Positions 6,329 through 14,147 of a DNA stretch of 15,942 bases are shown piece by piece. The position numbers and the translations under genes are program-made. Source of the stretch: Candidatus Brevibacterium intestinigallinarum (GTDB taxonomy: Bacteria; Actinomycetota; Actinomycetes; Actinomycetales; Brevibacteriaceae); the NCBI GenBank assembly GCA_019117325.1, contig DWZY01000338.1, positions 1-15,942 on the forward strand, read 5' to 3'. The number at the start of each line of letters is the position of its first letter. The first letter of the stretch is position 1. The notes beneath the pieces were generated by a model. It had not been told where the DNA came from, did no database searches, and worked only from the letters and a program-made list of their open reading frames with translations.

Positions 6329-7935
6329 AGCGGGATGTTCCCGTGCTTGCGCGCGGGCTGCTCGACGTGCTTGTTGGCCAGCGCGCGCAGGGAGCGGATG
6401 ATGCGGGCGCGGGTCTCGGAGGGGCGGATGACGGCGTCGATGTAGCCCTCCTCCGCGGCCAGGTACGGGTTGAGCAGTGCGTCCTCGTACTCCTGGATGA
6501 GCTCGGCGCGACGGCCGTCGACGTCGCCGCCCGACTCCTCGACGGACTTGAGCTCGCGGCGGTAGACGATGTTCGCCGCCCCCTGCGCGCCCATGACCGC
6601 GATCTGCGCGGACGGCCACGCGAGGTTGATGTCCGCGCCCAGCTGCTTCGACCCCATGACGCAGTACGCGCCGCCATAGGCCTTGCGGGTGATGAGGGTG
6701 ACGAGGGGGACCGTCGCCTCGCCGTACGCGTAGATGAGCTTCGCGCCGCGGCGGATGATGCCGCCGTACTCCTGGTCCGTGCCGGGCAGGAAGCCGGGGA
6801 CGTCGACGAACGTGAGGACGGGCAGGTTGAACGCGTCGCACAGGCGCACGAAGCGGGCCGCCTTCTCCGAGGCGTCGATGTCGAGCGTGCCGGCCAGCTG
6901 GAGGGGCTGGTTCGCGATGATGCCCACGCTGCGGCCCTCGACGCGGCCGAACGCCGTGATGACGTTGGGCGCGAACAGCTCGGAGACCTGCAGGAGCGTG
7001 TCCGGGTCCAGCACCGTCTCGACGACGGAGAGGATGTCGTACGGCTGCGACGGCGAGTCGGGGACCAGGGCGTCGAGCGCACGGTCGTCCTCGCTCTCCT
7101 CGAGATCCGCGGGCGCGTCGTAGGCCGGGACCGGATCGAGGCTGTTCTGCGGCAGGTAGGACAGGAGGTCGCGGACGTAGTCGATCGCGTCCGCCTCGTC
7201 CTCCGCCAGGTAGTGCGCGTTGCCGGTGACGGTGTTGTTCGTGCGGCCGCCGCCCAGCTCCTCGTGCCCCACGGACTCGCCCGTGACCGTCTTGATGACG
7301 TCCGGTCCCGTGATGTACATGTGCGAGGTCCCGTCGACCATGACGGTCACGTCCGTGAGCGCGGGGGAGTACACCGCTCCGCCGGCCGACGGCCCCATGA
7401 TGAGCGAGATCTGCGGGATGACCCCGGAGGAGGCGACGTTGAGGCGGAAGATCTCCGCGAACAGCGCGATCGACCCCACACCCTCCTGGATGCGGGCGCC
7501 CCCGGAGTCGTTGATGCCGATGATGGGGCAGCCCAGCTTGAGCGCCAGCTCCTGGACCTTGACGATCTTGCGGCCGTTCGCCTCTGCGAGCGATCCGCCC
7601 AGCACCGTGAAGTCGTGGGCGAACACCGCGACGGTGCGGCCCTCGATCGTGCCGAGGCCGCAGACGACGCCGTCGCCGTCGGGACGGTTCTTCATCATCC
7701 CGAACTGCGTGTTGTGGTGGCGGACGAACTCGTCGACCTCCTGGAACGAGTCCTCGTCCAGCAGCTGGTCGATCCGCTCGCGGGCCGTCTGCTTGCCCTT
7801 GGCGCGCTGGTTCGCGATGCTGCGCTCGTTCCCGGCGTGCGCGGCGGCGCGGCGCTCCTCGAACGCGGCGATGCGCTGGGCCGTGGTGCGGGGAACGCCG
7901 CTGTCGGCGGACTGCGATTCCGTGGTCTGGCTCAT
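6325..7935 (-). CDS. pccB: Acyl-CoA (propionyl-CoA-type) carboxylase beta subunit
   Basis: The beta subunit is the carboxyltransferase that moves the carboxyl group from carboxybiotin to an acyl-CoA, making methylmalonyl-CoA or malonyl-CoA. The 536 residues match the family's usual length of about 530. Visible are TARERIDQLLDEDSF in the N-terminal part, the first oxyanion region NDSGGARIQEGV, and in the second crotonase-like domain VDVPGFLPGTDQEYGG, RKAYGGAYCVMGSK and AWPSAQIAVMGAQGA. The second oxyanion pair is Gly422-Ala423. Residue 425, which sets acyl chain choice in this family (Asp in propionyl-CoA, Ile in acetyl/propionyl-CoA enzymes), is Cys here, so the exact substrate is uncertain. 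The ATG start has TAGGCT 7 nt upstream (leaderless). It is divergent from biotin ligase and overlaps the epsilon-like gene. The biotin-carrying alpha subunit is not in the window. Confidence 0.93.
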   Translation of the reverse strand: MSQTTESQSADSGVPRTTAQRIAAFEERRAAAHAGNERSIANQRAKGKQTARERIDQLLDEDSFQEVDEFVRHHNTQFGMMKNRPDGDGVVCGLGTIEGRTVAVFAHDFTVLGGSLAEANGRKIVKVQELALKLGCPIIGINDSGGARIQEGVGSIALFAEIFRLNVASSGVIPQISLIMGPSAGGAVYSPALTDVTVMVDGTSHMYITGPDVIKTVTGESVGHEELGGGRTNNTVTGNAHYLAEDEADAIDYVRDLLSYLPQNSLDPVPAYDAPADLEESEDDRALDALVPDSPSQPYDILSVVETVLDPDTLLQVSELFAPNVITAFGRVEGRSVGIIANQPLQLAGTLDIDASEKAARFVRLCDAFNLPVLTFVDVPGFLPGTDQEYGGIIRRGAKLIYAYGEATVPLVTLITRKAYGGAYCVMGSKQLGADINLAWPSAQIAVMGAQGAANIVYRRELKSVEESGGDVDGRRAELIQEYEDALLNPYLAAEEGYIDAVIRPSETRARIIRSLRALANKHVEQPARKHGNIPL

Positions 7936-7942
7936 GATCCAC

Positions 7943-7972
7943 AGCCTACGACGGGGTGCACGGCCCTGACGA
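7943..7972 (-). promoter_or_regulatory. Leaderless promoter of the carboxylase beta gene
   Basis: TAGGCT (7943-7948, minus strand) ends 7 nt before the ATG. TCGTCA (7967-7972, 4 of 6 to TTGACA) lies 18 nt upstream of it. No ribosome binding site is present. Confidence 0.55.
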
Positions 7973-7997
7973 CGACCGCAGTGCGGACCCCCAGTCG

Positions 7998-8026
7998 TTG
8001 TCTGGAGCCGCCAAACGACCTAGGGT
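7998..8026 (+). promoter_or_regulatory. Leaderless promoter of the biotin ligase gene
   Basis: TTGTCT (7998-8003) and TAGGGT (8021-8026) are separated by exactly 17 nt. The -10 ends 6 nt before the GTG at 8033. This is the best-formed promoter in the window, and it decides the start at 8033 over the GTG at 8030. It is back to back with the carboxylase promoter, with 25 bp between the two -35 elements. Confidence 0.65.
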
Positions 8027-8032
8027 GATGTG

Positions 8033-8899
8033 GTGCACACAGGCGGTACCGAACACACTGCGTCCACGGCCTTCCCCCCACCACAGGAGAGCGACCGCGG
8101 CGCGCCGTCGAACCCGGACGTCGTACGGCCCCTCATCCACGAGTGGACGACTGCGACGTCATCGACCAATCAGCGACTGGCCGACCTGCTCGAGGCGGGG
8201 GAGCAGATCCCCGACTTCGCCGTCATCGGCACCGACCACCAGACCGCCGGCCGCGGCCGCCTCGATCGCACGTGGTCCGTACCGGCGGGCGCGGCGCTCA
8301 CCTGCTCGCTGCCCGTGCGCATCCCCGCCGGGACGCCGCAGGAGTCGCTGGGCTGGCTGCCGATCGTCACCGGGCTGGCCGTCCGGGCCGCCCTCGCCGA
8401 GGCCGGAGTCGCCGCCCAGCTCAAGTGGCCCAACGACGTCCTGGTCGACGGCCGGAAGATCTGCGGGATCCTGGCGCGCGTCGTCGCGGTGGACGGCGGA
8501 CTGTCCGTCGTCATCGGCACAGGCATCAATCTGACCCTCACCGAGGACGACTTCCGGGCCGGCGGCGTGCCGGACGGGAGGGCGACCTCGGTCCTCCTGG
8601 AGTCCGGGGACACGGACCGCGACCGGCTGCTGGCATCCCTCGTCGCGCACCTGCGCGACCGCGTCACCAGCCTGCTGGAGCACGGCCCGGCCGGGGCCCT
8701 TGCGGACGAAGCGCGCCAGGCGATGGTCACCCTGGGCTCCGCCGTCCGCGTCCACCTGCCCGGCGACCGGCAGCTGACCGGTACCGCAGTGCGCCTGGAC
8801 TCGAGCGCCGGACTCGTCGTGCTGCCCGACGGAGCCGCCGGGCCCCAGGACGAGGTCACCGTGTCCGCAGGAGACGTCGTGCACGTGAGGCCCGCGTGA
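8033..8899 (+). CDS. birA: Biotin--[acetyl-CoA-carboxylase] ligase, without DNA-binding domain
   Basis: The enzyme makes biotinyl-AMP and transfers biotin to the lysine of biotin carrier domains, here probably that of the acyl-CoA carboxylase alpha subunit. The 288-residue protein shows the adenylate-binding loop GRGRLDRTW (73-81), KWPNDV (131-136) and DGRKICGIL, with Lys131 and Lys142 spaced as Lys172 and Lys183 of E. coli BirA. A C-terminal SH3-like domain is expected from about residue 235 (GSAVRVHLPG). About 35 non-conserved residues precede the catalytic domain, with no helix-turn-helix, so it should not act as a repressor like the E. coli protein. The start is GTG at 8033, set by the leaderless promoter. 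Its stop overlaps the GTG of the cyclase gene (GTGA), so the two are translationally coupled. Confidence 0.95.
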   Translation: MHTGGTEHTASTAFPPPQESDRGAPSNPDVVRPLIHEWTTATSSTNQRLADLLEAGEQIPDFAVIGTDHQTAGRGRLDRTWSVPAGAALTCSLPVRIPAGTPQESLGWLPIVTGLAVRAALAEAGVAAQLKWPNDVLVDGRKICGILARVVAVDGGLSVVIGTGINLTLTEDDFRAGGVPDGRATSVLLESGDTDRDRLLASLVAHLRDRVTSLLEHGPAGALADEARQAMVTLGSAVRVHLPGDRQLTGTAVRLDSSAGLVVLPDGAAGPQDEVTVSAGDVVHVRPA

Positions 8900-10368
8900 G
8901 CGCTGACGACGCACGGCTGGAGGGGCCGGAGGAGCGCGCCACGGGCGGTCGGGAGCCGGACACGGGACCGCCGACGGGGTCACGGACCGCCTGGACCGGA
9001 TCGGTGCGCTGGGCGGATGCCGCGAGCCCGCAGGCCTGGATGCCCGGTGGTGAGGCCCGCACCGCGGGCGAGCCGGACGACGCGACGGACGAGGACCCAC
9101 CGGCGGACGACCCGAGCGCGGCGGACGATGCGCCCGACGCGACGCCTGGAGGCGCCGGTGGTCTGAGCGGCGCCGCGAGCGTCAGCGCCGGTGACGGTGC
9201 AGTCAGCGACGAGATCAGCGACTTCGCGCGCCGGCTGTCGGACGATCCGCGCACGGGTGCGATGCCGATCGTCGACGTCCACGCCGTCGTCTCGCAGAAG
9301 GAGGAGGAGGCCTCCGAGCAGACGATCTACGAGCTGCGCAGCGCCGCGCAGCGCCTCGAGGAGGTGCTCATCGGCGGCAAGCGGGTCCTCACCCGCAAGG
9401 AGGTCGCGCAGCTCGCGGAGGTGTCCACGGCCTCGGCACGCAAGCTGTGGCGAGCACTGGGACAGCCCCGGATCCCCGAGGGTGAGGAGGCGTTCACCGT
9501 CAGCGACGCGGCACCCCTGCGGCGGATCGCGGACCTCGTCTCCACCGACCTCGTCGACGAGGAGACGGCGCTGCAGATGGCGCGTGCGATCGGACAGATG
9601 ACCGACCGCCTCGTCGTCTGGCAGATGGAGGCGATGGTCGAGTACCTCACGGAGGAGAAGGGGCTGAGCGACAGCGAGGCGCGCCGGACGTCGCTGGACG
9701 TCTTCGCGGACCTCATCGATCCGCTGCAGGATGTCATGGTCTACGCGTGGCGCCGTAACCTGGCGGGCGCGCTGAGCCGGCTCAACGTGAACGTGGAGGA
9801 GACCCTGGGGATTGGCGGGACGTTCCGCGGTCAGGACCCCACCATGCCGCTGGCCCGGGGGATCGGCTTCATCGACCTCGTGTCCTACACGCGCCTGTCG
9901 CAGCAGCTGGACTCGCGCGAGCTGGGCCGCCTCGTCAAGCGCTTCCAGTTCCTCGCCTACAACATCGTCGCGGCCGGCGGCGGCAAGGTCATCAAGACGG
10001 TCGGTGACGAGGTCTTCTTCGCGGCCGAGACCCCGCTGGCCGGTGCGGAGATCGCGATGACGCTGCTGGAACAGGTGCAGGAGGACGATTCCCTGCCACG
10101 GGCCCGCGTGGGCTACGCGTGGGGACGGGTGCTGTCCCGAATGGGCGACATCTTCGGCACGACCGTCAACCTGGCGGCCCGGCTCACCGCGATCGCGGAG
10201 CCGGACACGGTCGTGACGGACACGGACACCGCGCGCATCCTGGACCGCGATGACGCGTTCCGGTTCGACAACCGCCAGGATCTCAACCTCCAGGGCCTGG
10301 GCGAGGTGGGCGTCGTCGAGGTGCACCGCACCGCGGCCCCGCGCATCAACCCGGAGGACATCACCTGA
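8896..10368 (+). CDS. Class III adenylate cyclase, Rv1264-like with regulatory domain
   Basis: It converts ATP to cAMP. The 490-residue protein begins with about 110 acidic, Pro- and Ala-rich, probably disordered residues. A helical region follows (about 150-305), beginning with LTRKEVAQLAEVSTASARKLW, which resembles a helix-turn-helix, and continuing like the autoinhibitory domain of the pH-sensitive M. tuberculosis cyclase Rv1264. The catalytic domain (about 320-485) has the metal ligands Asp327 (GFIDLVSYT) and Asp371, the adenine-selecting pair Lys367 (KTVGDE) and Asp418 (GDIFG), and the transition-state residues Asn425 and Arg429 (VNLAARL). Spacings match Rv1264, so the domain should be active as a homodimer and prefer ATP to GTP. 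There is no membrane segment. GTG 8896 overlaps the biotin ligase stop by 4 bp. A later internal start cannot be excluded, since the N-terminal part is unconserved. Confidence 0.9.
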   Translation: MSADDARLEGPEERATGGREPDTGPPTGSRTAWTGSVRWADAASPQAWMPGGEARTAGEPDDATDEDPPADDPSAADDAPDATPGGAGGLSGAASVSAGDGAVSDEISDFARRLSDDPRTGAMPIVDVHAVVSQKEEEASEQTIYELRSAAQRLEEVLIGGKRVLTRKEVAQLAEVSTASARKLWRALGQPRIPEGEEAFTVSDAAPLRRIADLVSTDLVDEETALQMARAIGQMTDRLVVWQMEAMVEYLTEEKGLSDSEARRTSLDVFADLIDPLQDVMVYAWRRNLAGALSRLNVNVEETLGIGGTFRGQDPTMPLARGIGFIDLVSYTRLSQQLDSRELGRLVKRFQFLAYNIVAAGGGKVIKTVGDEVFFAAETPLAGAEIAMTLLEQVQEDDSLPRARVGYAWGRVLSRMGDIFGTTVNLAARLTAIAEPDTVVTDTDTARILDRDDAFRFDNRQDLNLQGLGEVGVVEVHRTAAPRINPEDIT

Positions 10369-10411
10369 CAGCCGGACGCTCGGTGCGCTTCATGGACCGA
10401 GCCCCGTGATC

Positions 10412-10498
10412 GAGTGTCCTCTCCCGCGATTGAGTGTGTGGGTTTCGCTACCTCACAGGTACTGGAACTCCCACACTCAATCGCCGAATCGGACACTC
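10412..10498. repeat. Nested long palindrome between convergent genes
   Basis: Three stems are nested: outer GAGTGTCC (10412-10419) / GGACACTC (10491-10498), a symmetric 6 x 6 nt internal loop, middle GCGATTGAGTGTG (10426-10438) / CACACTCAATCGC (10472-10484), and inner TACCT (10449-10453) / AGGTA (10457-10461) with loop CAC. It fills most of the 144 bp between the convergent cyclase and topoisomerase genes. It is probably a bidirectional terminator, though there is no U-tract; a small palindromic repeat element is the alternative. CTGAGTGTCCG on the minus strand (10490-10500) matches the arm of the palindrome at 613 apart from one G. Confidence 0.8.
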
Positions 10499-10512
10499 AG
10501 CAGGACCCGCCG

Positions 10513-13191
10513 TCAGAACAGGGCGGACCCATCCTCCTCGTCGTGCGAGACGATGACGGCGTCGCCGTCGTCCTCCGGCTTCGACCGCGCGATCTCCTCC
10601 TGGAACGCCTCCCGGCGCGCCGCGAGGTCCGGGTCCTCTGAGGCGCTGGCCTCCGAGGCCGCGCCCGCCGCTGCAGTGCCCGCCGCTGCAGTGCCTGCTG
10701 CGGCAGCCGCGTCCATCGCATCCGCGCTGCTCCCGCTGGCCGCGCCCCCGCCGGCCACGGGCACGGTGCCGACCGCGTCGATCTTCTGCTCGAGGGGCAC
10801 TCCGGAGGCGTCGCGGCGTGACAGCGCGTCCGGCAGGTGCCGGGCGGCGCCGCCGGCCGAGGCCGCCTGCGGATGCGGGCCGGCGAACCCCAGCACCAGT
10901 TCCGATTCGCCGGTGAGGAAGCGATGGGCGCGGACGCCGCCGGTCGCGCGGCCCTTCGCCGGGAACTCCGCGAAGTCCGACACCTTGATCGAGGACACCG
11001 GGTCGCCGTAGAAGTTCTCGCCGTGCGCGATCGTCACGACGCGGTTGGCGTCCGAGGCGGGGTCGACGAGGTCGAAGGCGATGACGCGCGCGTCGTCGGC
11101 GACGCGGATGCCCGCCACACCTCCCGCGGCCCAGCCCTGCGCGCGCAGGGCGGAGACGGAGAAGCGCAGCAGCTGCGCGTTCGAGGTCATGAAGACGGCG
11201 TCCAGGTCGTCCAGCTCGCGGTCCGCCGGCGCCTGCGCAGCACCCACGACGGTGTCGTCGCCCTTGAGGGTGAGGGCGTCCCACTCCGTGCGGCCGCTGG
11301 GCGCGCCCTGCCCGGAGACGCGCTTGACGACGCCGTGGCGCGTGCCCAGCACGATGTCGCGCTGCGGGTCGACGAGCGCGAGGACGGTCTCGCCCTTCTC
11401 CAGGTCGACGAGGTCCTTGACCGGTGTGCCGCCGGCCAGCGCGGGGCGCGTAGCCTGCGGGGGCAGGTGCGGGAGGTGGACGACGTCGAGCGCCAGCAGG
11501 CGGCCGCGGTTCGTCAGTGCGGCCAGCGTGCCCAGGACGGTGGACGGCACCTGCGACACGAGCGCGTCATGGCTGGCACGGCGGCCCTCCAGCGACAGCG
11601 GGGAGCGATCCGTCGTCCGGGCGGCGCGTCCGGAGGTGGAGAGGAGCACCCAGCAGGGGCCGTCGGAGACGGTGAGCGACTGCTGGGACTTCCGGCCCTT
11701 CGCGGACAGCTCCTTGAGCGAGCCCTCGACGAGGACGGTGCGGCGGGGATCCGTCAGCGTCTCCGCGACCTCGCCCAGCTCCGTCGCGACGAGCTCGCGC
11801 AGCGCGGACTCGTCCTTCAGCAGCGTCTGGAGCTGCTCGATGAGCGCGCGCAGGTCGTCGCGCTCGGCCTCGAGCTCAAGGCGCGAGAATCGGGTGAGGC
11901 GGCGCAGCTGCAGGTCGAGGATGTACGTCGCCTGGATCTCCGAGAGGTCGAAGACCTCCATGAGGCGGGTGCGGGCCGTCGCCGCGTCGTCCGAGCCGCG
12001 GATGAGCTGGATGACCTCGTCGATGTCGAGGATCGCGATGAGGAGGCCCTCGACCAGGTGGAGGCGGTCCTGCGCCCGGCCCAGCCGGTGCCGGGTGCGG
12101 CGCCGGACGACCTCGATGCGGTGGTCGATGTAGACCTGCAGCAGGTCGAGCAGCCCCAGCGTCCGCGGCTGGCCGTCGACCAGGCAGACGTTGTTGATGC
12201 CGAAGCTGTCCTCCATGGGCGTGAGCCGGTAGAGCTCCTCGAGGACCGCCTGCGGGTCGAAGCCGGTCTTGACGCCGATGACCAGGCGCATCCCGTGCTT
12301 CCGGTCGGAGAAGTCGTCGATCGAGGCGATGCCGGTGAGCCGCTTGGCCTGCACCTGGTCCTTGACCCGCTCGATGATCTTCTCCGGGCCCACGAGGTAC
12401 GGCAGCTCCGTCACGACGATGCCGCGACGGCGCGCCGTGATGTTCTCGAACGACGCGGTCGCGCGGGTGCGGAAGGTGCCGCGACCGGTCTCGTAGGCCT
12501 CGCGCACGCCGTCGAGTCCGATGATCCGACCGCCGGACGGCAGGTCCGGACCGGGCACGAACCGCATGATCTCGTCGAGGGTCGCATCCGGGTGGCGGAT
12601 GAGGTGCTGGGCGGCCGCGATCACCTCGCCCGGGTTGTGCGGCGCCATGTTCGTCGCCATGCCCACCGCAATGCCCGAGGTGCCGTTGATGAGCAGGTTG
12701 GGGAACGCCGAGGGCAGGACGGACGGCTGCGTGAGGGTGCTGTCGTAGTTGGGGACGAAGTCGACGACGTTCTCGTCGAGGCCCGCGATCATGCCCATCG
12801 CTGCCTGTGCCAGGCGGGCCTCCGTGTAGCGGGGAGCGGCCGGGCCGTCGTCCAGGCTGCCGAAGTTGCCGTGCCCGTCGACCAGCGGCAGGCGCAGGTT
12901 GAAGCCCTGTGCCAGGCGCACCAGGGCGTCGTAGATCGCGGAGTCGCCGTGCGGGTGCAGCTTGCCCATGACGTCGCCCACGATGCGCGAGGACTTCACG
13001 TGGCCGCGGTCGGGCCGCAGCCCCATCTCGCCCATCTGGTAGATGATGCGGCGCTGGACGGGCTTGAGGCCGTCGCGGGCGTCCGGCAGGGCGCGCGCAT
13101 AGATGACGGAGTACGCGTACTCCAGGAACGACGACTCCATCTCCTGGGAGACGTCGATGTCTGCGATGTGACCTGCCGTGTCCGATGTCAT
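10513..13191 (-). CDS. parC: Type IIA topoisomerase A subunit, ParC-like (topoisomerase IV)
   Basis: This subunit cuts and rejoins DNA with an active-site tyrosine and partners a ParE or GyrB ATPase, which is not in the window. The 892 residues include the breakage-reunion domain with HPHGDSAIYDAL (79-90) and catalytic Tyr122 in AAPRYTEARL, then a coiled coil near 430-480 and a C-terminal beta-pinwheel. The gyrase-defining GyrA box (QRRGGKG type) is absent, so topoisomerase IV or a second non-gyrase enzyme is more likely than gyrase. The quinolone-resistance positions are Ser84 and Asp88, the sensitive state. The last 80 residues are an Ala-rich linker and an acidic tail ending DEEDGSALF. The ATG at 13191 overlaps the TGA of the upstream membrane-protein gene (ATGA, 13188-13191). 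AAGGAG lies 13 nt upstream, rather far, so coupling probably matters. Confidence 0.88.
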   Translation of the reverse strand: MTSDTAGHIADIDVSQEMESSFLEYAYSVIYARALPDARDGLKPVQRRIIYQMGEMGLRPDRGHVKSSRIVGDVMGKLHPHGDSAIYDALVRLAQGFNLRLPLVDGHGNFGSLDDGPAAPRYTEARLAQAAMGMIAGLDENVVDFVPNYDSTLTQPSVLPSAFPNLLINGTSGIAVGMATNMAPHNPGEVIAAAQHLIRHPDATLDEIMRFVPGPDLPSGGRIIGLDGVREAYETGRGTFRTRATASFENITARRRGIVVTELPYLVGPEKIIERVKDQVQAKRLTGIASIDDFSDRKHGMRLVIGVKTGFDPQAVLEELYRLTPMEDSFGINNVCLVDGQPRTLGLLDLLQVYIDHRIEVVRRRTRHRLGRAQDRLHLVEGLLIAILDIDEVIQLIRGSDDAATARTRLMEVFDLSEIQATYILDLQLRRLTRFSRLELEAERDDLRALIEQLQTLLKDESALRELVATELGEVAETLTDPRRTVLVEGSLKELSAKGRKSQQSLTVSDGPCWVLLSTSGRAARTTDRSPLSLEGRRASHDALVSQVPSTVLGTLAALTNRGRLLALDVVHLPHLPPQATRPALAGGTPVKDLVDLEKGETVLALVDPQRDIVLGTRHGVVKRVSGQGAPSGRTEWDALTLKGDDTVVGAAQAPADRELDDLDAVFMTSNAQLLRFSVSALRAQGWAAGGVAGIRVADDARVIAFDLVDPASDANRVVTIAHGENFYGDPVSSIKVSDFAEFPAKGRATGGVRAHRFLTGESELVLGFAGPHPQAASAGGAARHLPDALSRRDASGVPLEQKIDAVGTVPVAGGGAASGSSADAMDAAAAAGTAAAGTAAAGAASEASASEDPDLAARREAFQEEIARSKPEDDGDAVIVSHDEEDGSALF
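10663..10707. repeat. 15-bp tandem repeat within the parC 3' end
   Basis: GCCCGCCGCTGCAGT occurs twice in a row (10663-10677, 10678-10692), followed by a diverged third unit (10693-10707). It encodes a (G/T)-A-A-A-type Ala-rich linker at residues 829-843 of the topoisomerase. Because the unit is 15 bp, copy changes would keep the frame. Confidence 0.8.
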
Positions 13192-14141
13192 GACGGTGCT
13201 GGAACTCCTTCTGCGCGAGCGCCCTCCATCGTATCGGCAGATCCGCGCTGTGCCGGGGAGGACGCGGGGGCGGGTGTGCCGGGCCGATGGCGGACGAGCA
13301 CGCGCACGCCCCACAGCGCTCCGACCGCGCTCACCAGGAGCAGGAGTGCCGCGGCGGTGGAGACGGGGCGGGCCTCACCCAGGACCAGTCCGCCCACGGC
13401 GATGGCGGTGAGCGGGTCGATGACCGTGAGGCCGGCGAGCACGGAGGCCGCGGACCCGCTGGCGTACGCGGTCTGGACCAGCCAGATCCCCGCTCCCGAG
13501 GCCGGGGCCAGTCCCGCGAGGACCGTCCAGGTCACGGGGTCAAGGCCCTCGCCGGTCAGCAGCCGCGAGGCGACGACGTGGGCACCGGAGGCCACGCAGC
13601 CGAAGAGGACTGCCGCGACCGCGACGCGGGCCGCGTGACCGGTCCGGCTGCGCGCCACGACCATGCCCAGCCCGGACAGCGCCAGCAGGCCCAGGGCCAG
13701 CAGCACGACGCCCGGCCCTGGGGCGGGCGCGGAGTCCATGTGCCGTCCGGCGACCGTCACGAAGACACTGACGGAGCCGATGACCAGGAGGACGGCGCCC
13801 AGCACCGCACCGGATGGGCGCGTGCGGGTCGAGGCCGCCGTCAGGAGGACCGCGACGACCAGTGACAGGGTGCCCAGGGGCTGGATGAGCGCGACGGGCG
13901 CCAGGCCCAGCGCGACGATGTTCGCGACGGTCTCGAGCCCGATGAGTGCTCCGCCCAGCAGCCACAGGGGAGACGCGAGGAGGAGGCCCAGCGCGGGTGG
14001 CGTGCTGGAGCCGGTGGGGGAGAGCGCCGCTGCGCGGCGCTGCTGGAGGTGCGTGCCGAGAGCCAGCAGGGCTGCACCGGCGACGGCGAGGAGGACGGCC
14101 AGCGGCAGTCCCGTGCCCAGCAGCTTCGGAAGGGGAGGCAT
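13188..14141 (-). CDS. DMT/NIPA-type multi-pass membrane protein
   Basis: The 317-residue protein has about nine or ten hydrophobic segments and resembles the drug/metabolite transporter superfamily, nearest to NIPA-like (putative magnesium transporter) actinobacterial proteins. The start LLAVAGAALLALGTHLQQRRAA and the ALGLAPVALIQPLGTLSLV segment are typical. The second half repeats the pattern in YASGSAASVLAGLTVIDPL and GEARPVSTAAALLLL. The C-terminus is a short Pro/Ala-rich cytosolic tail. Substrate unknown. The ATG at 14141 has TAGTCT 6 nt upstream (leaderless). Its TGA overlaps the ATG of the topoisomerase gene by 4 bp, so the two form an operon despite unrelated functions. Confidence 0.8.
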   Translation of the reverse strand: MPPLPKLLGTGLPLAVLLAVAGAALLALGTHLQQRRAAALSPTGSSTPPALGLLLASPLWLLGGALIGLETVANIVALGLAPVALIQPLGTLSLVVAVLLTAASTRTRPSGAVLGAVLLVIGSVSVFVTVAGRHMDSAPAPGPGVVLLALGLLALSGLGMVVARSRTGHAARVAVAAVLFGCVASGAHVVASRLLTGEGLDPVTWTVLAGLAPASGAGIWLVQTAYASGSAASVLAGLTVIDPLTAIAVGGLVLGEARPVSTAAALLLLVSAVGALWGVRVLVRHRPGTPAPASSPAQRGSADTMEGARAEGVPAPS

Positions 14142-14147
14142 GCTTCG

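Noticed and set aside
6292..8028. 578-codon plus-strand open frame opposite the carboxylase gene
   Set aside because: It is antisense to a clearly conserved beta subunit, with no ribosome binding site and no domain similarity.
8030..8032. GTG at 8030 as the biotin ligase start
   Set aside because: It would leave only 3 nt after the -10 TAGGGT; the GTG at 8033 fits the leaderless spacing.
12928..12960. Possible quinolone-resistance changes in the topoisomerase
   Set aside because: Ser84 and Asp88 in HPHGDSAIYD are the usual sensitive residues.
10837..13638. 933-codon plus-strand open frame opposite the topoisomerase gene
   Set aside because: It is a shadow of the parC coding frame; its translation is Arg/Val/Asp/Gly-rich with no recognisable domain, while the minus strand encodes a full conserved enzyme.
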